Part shown: piece by piece, positions 57,901 through 64,000 of the stretch
Layout of the letters: every line of letters begins with the position of its first letter
Position numbering within the stretch: position 1 is the stretch's first letter
Assembly: GCA_039545355.1 (NCBI GenBank)
Contig: BCJJ01000002.1
Span: 397,956-461,955 of the forward strand
DNA from: Trichosporon coremiiforme
Lineage: Eukaryota > Basidiomycota > Tremellomycetes > Trichosporonales > Trichosporonaceae
DNA: 64,000 nt
Direction of reading: 5' to 3'
Position numbers and translations under genes: made by a program
Notes under the pieces: generated by a model
Database searches by the model: none
Told to the model about the DNA's origin: nothing
The model's input: only the letters and a program-made list of their open reading frames with translations

Positions 57901-59897
57901 TCTGGAACCTCACCTTGGTCCTCGTTGCTCAGTCATCAACAGGACACGCGGCAAGAACGGCAGAGGCAACAGTGGCTTTGTAAGCAGCAGTCATCAGATC
58001 AAGGAATTAAAGGATTGCGCGGCCGGTGCATGCATGCTTGGCATGCTTGGTTTGCCGGACGACGAGACGACGAGCTTCAGGAGGTTGAAGCCGCCACCCG
58101 CACCCGACTGTCGCCGCCATCCTCGGACGATTGATCAGCCAAGTCCAGAACTCGGCGATCCTCGCCCGGCACAGATCGACAGGTCCAAGCTTAGGTGTGG
58201 AGCTGCTACGCATGCAATGAGATCTGCGCGCATGGACCTTCAGCTGAGTCAGTCTAGTCAGTGCAAGCAGAAGCGCAGAAGCGTTGGACGTCATTGTTCT
58301 CGACTTTGCGAATCACGCAACATCACCTTCTGTTCGGGCAAGACGAGGGCAAGACGACTTGTGCGTTGTCCGAACCCCCAGCCCCCAGTCCGACCCGCAG
58401 CTCGTGATGGTCAAGTCCGGGGAGTGTATCATCTGCGCTGGTGGTCTGGACTCGGGCGCGGAGAGTCAGAAGGGGGCTGCAGTGAAGGATCGGCGTTGGA
58501 CAGATGCGGTGGGTCGAGAGGCGCTATAGCCCTCATCCAATGCTCCAAACTGAAGCCTGGTGTCGGGGAATGAGGCGACAGCTCAACAACGAGAGGGGCC
58601 GGCATGAAACACGCAGATCTCGGCGTCACGACGCAGACAAAGGACTGCTTAAACGGGCATGCCGACGATCAAGGGGGAAGGGGGCATGACACAAGCCGAT
58701 GGAGGGATCATCCTCTGCGCAGCTGCTCCCCTTGATGCGCCTTGGAGGTGAAGGCGCGGATCTGTCCGAGGTCCGAGACCCGGGGACTGTGGGCCCGTGG
58801 CGCGCAAGCCTCTCGAGGATGGTGTCTGTGCATCTGGCGCTGCACTTCCTCCTCCCCTTCTCCCCCCGGCTGCCAGCCGTTACTTGGTTGGCTGCGGCCT
58901 TCGCCGCTGTGGTGAGAATACGGGTTTCGGCGCCTTGCACGGCAGCTGCGGTAGAAGTCGGCAGTTGCGGCAGTGGATTGAACGGCCGATGCTGTGGCCC
59001 ATCCCAATCCCCCGTGCGCAGGCAACGTGCCAAACGACAGCCATACGTTCGATCTTTGTTCGACGGTTTTGCAGCACGTGCGCCTGCTCATCTGCACGAG
59101 ATAGTGGCTGTCATTAGCGTAGGTCAGTCCAGGCAGCAGTCAGCAGAATCGTGGTGCGTTGCGAACGCTAAAGTGATGAGGACGTTGTTCTTCAGGCGGA
59201 GCTTCATGGTGGAAGGTACCTCAAGCCAAGGTGCTGTATGGGGGGCCGCCCGCAGAATCTCATTGAACAGCAAACGACAGAGACCCCTCATCGATTTCGG
59301 GTTCTGAACATATGTCACCAGTGTCAGGCGTGTTCACATCGCAGAAAAGCGCGTGGGTTCGGTTCACTCTACCCATCCGACACTGCGTTGCCTGCGCGCG
59401 CTGTCTTGGCATCGCCGAGAATTGCGCAATGCGAAGCGAGTGACCCCTAGCTTGTCATTGCTCCGACTTTGACCAGGCCCTTCTGCGGACATAGCGTTGA
59501 GCATGGCAGCAGGCGAGTTGTCGAGGGGCTAGGGTGCTGCTGCGCGAGAGGGCTGCAGGCGACGGGTGCGGACACCGCCCGCAGTCCAAGTTGGCACCGC
59601 CTGGTGGCAATGTGAAGGTGGTTGAACCTCCACGACGGACGATACTTGCCATGTCAACTGTTCCGCGCCCTGGTGGTGCTGCTCCTCGAAGGTATGGCTC
59701 CCAACAGCCGATGTTCTAGCCGTGCCAGCAGTAGAGGATGTTGATCGCATCGTTGACTGCAGTCACTTCGTCCGTCCTCGCCGACACTCTTCGACCAGCC
59801 ACACGGAGTACCTGCTGTTAGTCGGCCAAAACCTCACCCAGCCATGCCAAGTGACCCCTCACTGGACTATGCCTAATATACATTTCATCTGTACAAC
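48907..59897. other. 11-kb gene desert
   Basis: The first ~900 nt (to about 49.83 kb) are the leader of the Ecl1-family gene, pyrimidine-rich on the minus strand, with a TCGATT repeat at about 49487-49510. From there to the SNX4 stop I find no protein I recognise, no chain of exons with credible junctions, no tRNA and no long repeat. Open frames are short, overlap on both strands, and have random composition. Short features only: a GGAGCCT triplet repeat at 52678, AAGGGCCAGCCCTT at about 51364, CATGCATA-type inverted repeats near 57768-57796 and a C/G-run hairpin near 57726-57751. Confidence 0.55.
57726..57796. repeat. Inverted repeats and C/G runs in the gene desert
   Basis: A run of about 11 C, then GCTGGT, then CCGGGGGG can fold as a hairpin. 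Shortly after, TATGCATG and CATGCATA flank 11 nt. The 150 nt before this are the most AT-rich part of the desert. Confidence 0.5.
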
Positions 59898-61793
59898 CTA
59901 GACCTCGACCCGGATACGCTGGAGCAGCGGGATAATCTGTTGTCAGCTTGGACAGGGCCCGCAAGCTTACTCTGTCCCAGTCGTCCATCGCGCGCTGGAG
60001 CATCTCGACCTGCCCGTCCGCGTACCGCTTCAGGAGCTCCTTCATTTCCTGCTGCTTTGAGAGCTCGAAAATCTCGTGCTCCTTCAGGACCTCGTCCGAG
60101 AAGCTGTTCGACGTGTCGTTCGCCGCCGTCACGGCCTCTTGCAGCTGGTTGTTAGCTAAACCCGCCAAGATAGCTCGGCGACATCCGTAGTGCCACGCCC
60201 CGCGTCGTGCTTCACACTTCTGGCGGTGTGAAACCCTCCCCGCTCTCGTGTGTCACGCCCCCCGTTGCGCTGTCGTGCTCGCACTTCGCGGTCCGCACCG
60301 CACTTACCTCATGGATCTTGCCGTCGAGCTTGCGCATGCGCTCGCGGCGCGTGTGGATGTCGTCGGTGCCGCGCAGCCTGTCGACCTGGTCCCGCAGGTA
60401 TGTGCCGAGTCCCACGGGACCCCCCGCATGGCCCGAGTTGAGGGCTGCAAGGCGGTCGCGCTCACTGACGACTGCCGAGAGGTAGGCGCCGAGCTCCTCA
60501 AAGTCGAGCTGCTTCTGGTCACGGAGCTTGATCGTCGCGCGGTGCGCGGCCGAGTACGCCAGCAGCGAGTGCGTCTGCTGGAGGAAGGGCTCTAACGCCG
60601 CCTGGTTCTGGTGCTTGAGCAGCGTCGAGAAGTCGAGCATCTTCTCCGCGAACCGGTTCAGCGGCTCTGTGATCCCGCTCTCGAGGTAGCCGAGGCCCTG
60701 GTACGCCGCGGCCATGTCCTGGTAGTCCGCAGCGAGATCTGGACGTTAGCTGGCGCTGGCGCTGGCGCAGTCAATGATGAGCCCAACATACCATCACCGC
60801 GGTTCTTGTTCCGCGTGACCAGACGCTCGATTTGGCTCATCCCGTCCTCGAACCGCTCGAGGTTGTCCGTCATCTCGACGAAGCGCGGGTCCGGCTTGCG
60901 CACTCGTGTGAACACATTCACGAGTGTGTCGCTGAGAGAGTCCATCAGAGACGTGTGGGAATCGGGCGGCGGGTTCGCGAGGTGCTTGTGCTTGGCGACA
61001 GACCAGTTCTCGCTCGACAGGAAGTCAGAGACGAGCTTGCTCCGGCGCAGGATCGGGTGCTTAGCCAGCCGGTCGACGAAGCGCTGCAGGTCCAGCCGGC
61101 GCTTCTCCACAAACTCGGACGAGAAGCGATCACCCTTGATGTACTCTGTCATGTTAGCTAAGCAGCGGAACAGGCGAGCTTACCTAACCTGTGCTTGTCG
61201 GGGATGGGCGGGATCACGCATGCTGGGAAGCTCTTGGCGAGGTGGTCACGGAGGAAGACAAAGTCTTGGAAACGACGGCGTACACTGGCTGACGGCTTCT
61301 CAAACGTCGGCAGGCTCGTCTGGCAGTCAGCGGGGCGTACCGCAGTACAGTTCCGCAGCACACGGTGTGCCGATGTGAACAGCGTACTTCTACTCACCTG
61401 AGTCCTGACAGCGTACGACACGTACATGTCCTTGCTGCCCTCATGCTCCTTGACAGGGTCCGAGACTGTGACAGACATCCACCTGCCGCCCCACAAGTCG
61501 TCGATGTCGAGCTCCGGCGCTACTCCCCGGGCATGTGTCTGGGGCTGGGGCGGTCGCGAGGTGGAGGGCTCTGGGGCTTCCTCGTGCAGCGGCGAGGTGG
61601 CGGAGATCTTGTCGAAGCCGTCATCATCGTCGTCGTCGGCGGCGCCCACGGCAGACATGTCGGCGAAGCCGGCAGCGGCACGGGGTGGGGGCGCGTCATC
61701 CCAGGAGATGGAGTGGAAGCCGTCCTCCTCCATGGTGTACTGGTGGTACTGATGGGGAGTAGAGTCGGTAGTAGAGTCAGCGCCGGGGAACAT
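59898..61793 (-). CDS. SNX4: Sorting nexin Snx4/Atg24
   Basis: PX-BAR protein for endosome-to-Golgi retrieval and selective autophagy. Six exons are joined by GT-AG introns, the last exon encoding only IIPLLQRIRVEV. After an acidic disordered start (DDDDDDGFDKISATSP), the PX domain runs from WMSVTVSDPVKEHEG through RRRFQDFVFLRDHLAKSFPA, IPPIPDKHRL-EYIKGDRFS and FVEKRRLDLQRFVDRLAKHP, which includes the phosphoinositide-contacting RR-F and the Pro-rich loop. The BAR region follows (NLERFEDGMSQIERL to the end), with ESGITEPLNRFAEKMLDFS and KLRDQKQLDFEELGAYL. Intron 4, before LQEAVTAANDTS, is the longest at about 170 nt. An alternative start 20 codons downstream is possible. Confidence 0.94.
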
Positions 61794-62613
61794 GACGGGC
61801 TAGATACGGCGAGGCAGCGCAAGCGCAAGCGGTGTGCCGGTCGAGACCACGATGACGCGCGTGACCCGAGGCGTTAGGGCGATGAGTGGTGCTGGTGTTA
61901 CGTAACGAGGCGTGGGCAAGTGAGGTATGTATGGAGCAGTGAGGTACGGTGCAGCGGGTTTGCCACTGGGTGCTGGGAGTTGGGCGCTGGGCGCTGGGCA
62001 CTGGGTACTGGATCCGCTGGAACGCGGTCATGCTGCGGGTGGAAGGCTCGCTTCTGACGTCCAGGTGCTGCAGCGTCCTGGGTCCAGGACCAGAGCCAGG
62101 ATTGTAGTGCCCTGGCTGGTCCTGGCTGGTCCTTGCCGGTCCAGGTGCACTAGCCCGGTCGACTAGAATACAAATTTGCTGATTGAAATTGACCCTAAGT
62201 GGCTTGATTACAGTGGTCATAAGGGCAGCAGTCTAATTGCCCGACCCGTTTTAGATTAACCTGGCGGATGCTATGCGCCTGAACCTGACCATGACCAGAG
62301 CCACTAGAGCCACCAGAGCATGCCGCCCAGAGCCAAAGCAGCCAGACTGCGACTTCATCTTGCATCTCCCATCTCTCATCCCTGCAGAACACACATCCAT
62401 ACTCCGCAACCCGCACACAAACGTCGATTCCACCGACAACTCACTTACACTCCATCTTCGCCTTTGCCCCCCCCACCTTTGTCTGCCCGCCTCTCGTCGC
62501 TTTGCAACCTCACTCTCCTCGTGAATGCCTCAGCAGCGTTGACGCCTGTGCAGCGGTGACGCTTGCCTGCGAACTCTTCCCACCTCTCGGCTCACAGCCG
62601 TCGGCGGCGCCCA
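61794..62613. other. Divergent promoter region of SNX4 and the GATA gene
   Basis: Holds imperfect GCTGGGCGCTGGG repeats at about 61970-62010 and CTGGCTGGTC repeats at about 62110-62145. The last 200 nt are pyrimidine-rich on the + strand. A short upstream open frame starts at 62524 (ATG to TGA in six codons). No gene seen. Confidence 0.55.
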
Positions 62614-63926
62614 ATGACGCTAACCCAACCGCAATCCAAGAATCCTCCTTCTCTCCCCGTCGTTTCCGGTGGTACCAACACTGCTCCGTCGCACCCGTAC
62701 CCCACTCCGTCCCCGTCTTGGACGCTTCCATCGCCCTCGTACATCACCGAAAACAGCTCCTCCGCCGCCGCCGGCAACCTCAAACTCGAATCCCAGTCGT
62801 CTTACTTTACGGGAATAGGTCCCTCCCCGTCGCGCCCAAACGCTCTCGCAACACCCCAGCCGTCGCCGCTAGCTGCGACGCACAGGATTGCAACCATAGA
62901 ACCCCGACCGTCGTACCTCATCTCGCCGGGCATTGAGCACAACTCGTACACGAATCAAGGCGGTCAACAGTCTTCGACCTCGATTGCGACGAGTGGTTCA
63001 GTGCCTGCACCCTGGGCACCAAAACCTAGAATCTGGAACGAGGACCCACTCATCAACAAGGTCCAAGGTGCACCAAAGTCGCCAAAGGAGACGCAGCTGG
63101 GCTCACCCATAGCAAGGATGCAGTCCCACGTCCCCCAAACGCAGTACCTGCTGCCTCTGATGACGGCGACGCCGAGTGCGGATGCGTTCGCAGCTGCGCC
63201 GCCCACCTTTGGGGGTGGACTGGGAACGGTGTTTCCTGAATTCCTCCCTGTACCGTCGACGACAGCCTCGGAGCTCGCCAAGCAAGAAGGCGCCGCCGCA
63301 CAGCATGACAAGCCAGCAGTCGGACCCGCCGAGTACGCGGAGGTGAGTTAAGGGGATGGTGGTTCCAGACGTGTGATGCGCATCGCACACGCAAGGGAGA
63401 GAAGGGGTGAGCGAGCGAGCTGATCCGCTGACGATCCTACAGGCACTGGCCGTCTACAAACACATTCGCAATGCCGTCCCCTACATCCGATCCACGGACA
63501 TGGGCCCGACGGCGCCAGGGCAGTCGTACCGCTCAGTGCTGGCCTGTGCGAGCAACGCGATCAGTATCCTTTCCGGGCTCCCGCCGCCGCGCGCGCGGCC
63601 ACCACCCCAGGAGCCCCTCCCGATTAAGCGTGCGCGCACGACCAACAACGAAAAGGACAAGCCCGCGACGTACTGCCGTGGGTGCGGCGCGACGGAAACT
63701 CCCGAATGGCGCCGCGGTCCTTTGGGTCCGCGAACGTTGTGCAACGCTTGCGTGAGTTTACCTGATTACGACGTCGCAACTGACCTTGCAGGGCCTGGTC
63801 CACATGAAGATGATGCGCAAGAAGAAGAAGGCCGAGGAGAAGGCGGCCGCGCAGGCTGCCGGCGCCGCTGCCGCCTCTGGGGTCCTCGGCGGGCCACCAC
63901 CGCCGCCAGGCGTCGGGCCCAAGTGA
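62614..63926 (+). CDS. GATA-type zinc-finger transcription factor
   Basis: Exons 62614-63342, 63443-63751 and 63792-63926 give 390 residues. The single zinc finger near the C terminus reads CRGCGATETPEW-RRGPLGPRTLCNAC followed by GLVHMKMMRKKKK, with the C-x2-C-x18-C-x2-C spacing of white-collar-type and several other fungal GATA fingers; intron 2 falls between the last Cys and the conserved Gly. A basic tail follows, then Ala-rich and Pro-rich ends. The N-terminal 240 residues are Ser/Pro/Thr-rich, and a short helical segment (ALAVYKHIRNAVPYI) precedes the finger. No PAS domain is seen, so it is not a white-collar protein itself. The start is uncertain: a different ATG at 62524 is followed by an early stop. 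Confidence 0.88.
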
Positions 63927-64000
63927 GGCTCGAGACGATAGTTATCCACCTCCTTATAATCCTATCTGGAAACGGGTTGACACTGGACTTTGATGAACGC

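Overview
The window looks like nuclear DNA of a basidiomycete yeast, most likely a tremellomycete of the Trichosporonales type; the taxon is inferred from gene architecture, not from a marker gene. Genes are GC-rich and cut by many short introns, mostly 36-60 nt. The introns have GTGAGT/GTAAGY donors, CTAAC or CTGAC branch sites and CAG acceptors. The proteins are clearly eukaryotic: proteasome Rpn2, CAF-1 large subunit, tricalbin, ribosomal eS4 and Gid7. No bacterial, organellar or viral gene was seen.

Layout, left to right. 1-10 kb: 3' end of a class II DAHP synthase (+), a Ser-rich coiled-coil protein (-), a 1,238-residue protein of unknown function with four degenerate helical repeats (+), and chorismate mutase ARO7 (+). 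10-16 kb: a large tricalbin (-). 18.3-21.1 kb: inositol monophosphatase (-), which needs a 4-nt microexon to be read, divergent from RPS4 (+), which carries 11 isolated N bases. 21.6-28 kb: RPN2 (-) and the CAF-1 large subunit (-). 28.6-31 kb: a frame-broken F-box-like gene (+) converging on a Uds1-domain coiled-coil gene (-) whose 3' end is also out of frame. 36-40.6 kb: NOP12 (-) and GID7/WDR26 (-). 41.9-42.8 kb: a gene fragment and a small repeat patch. 43-44.5 kb: an FAD fumarate reductase (+). 47.7-48.9 kb: an Ecl1-family zinc-binding protein (-). 48.9-59.9 kb: about 11 kb with no credible gene. 59.9-61.8 kb: sorting nexin SNX4/ATG24 (-). 62.6-63.9 kb: a GATA zinc-finger regulator (+).

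The genes do not form one pathway. Two steps of aromatic amino acid synthesis, DAHP synthase at the entry and chorismate mutase at the Phe/Tyr branch, lie about 8 kb apart on the same strand. Two regions stand out as non-ordinary: 28.6-31.1 kb, where reading frames are repeatedly broken, and 48.9-59.9 kb, the gene desert. Several convergent gene pairs have perfect GC-rich stem-loops or palindromes between or at their 3' ends. All exon boundaries were deduced by eye from splice motifs and reading frame.
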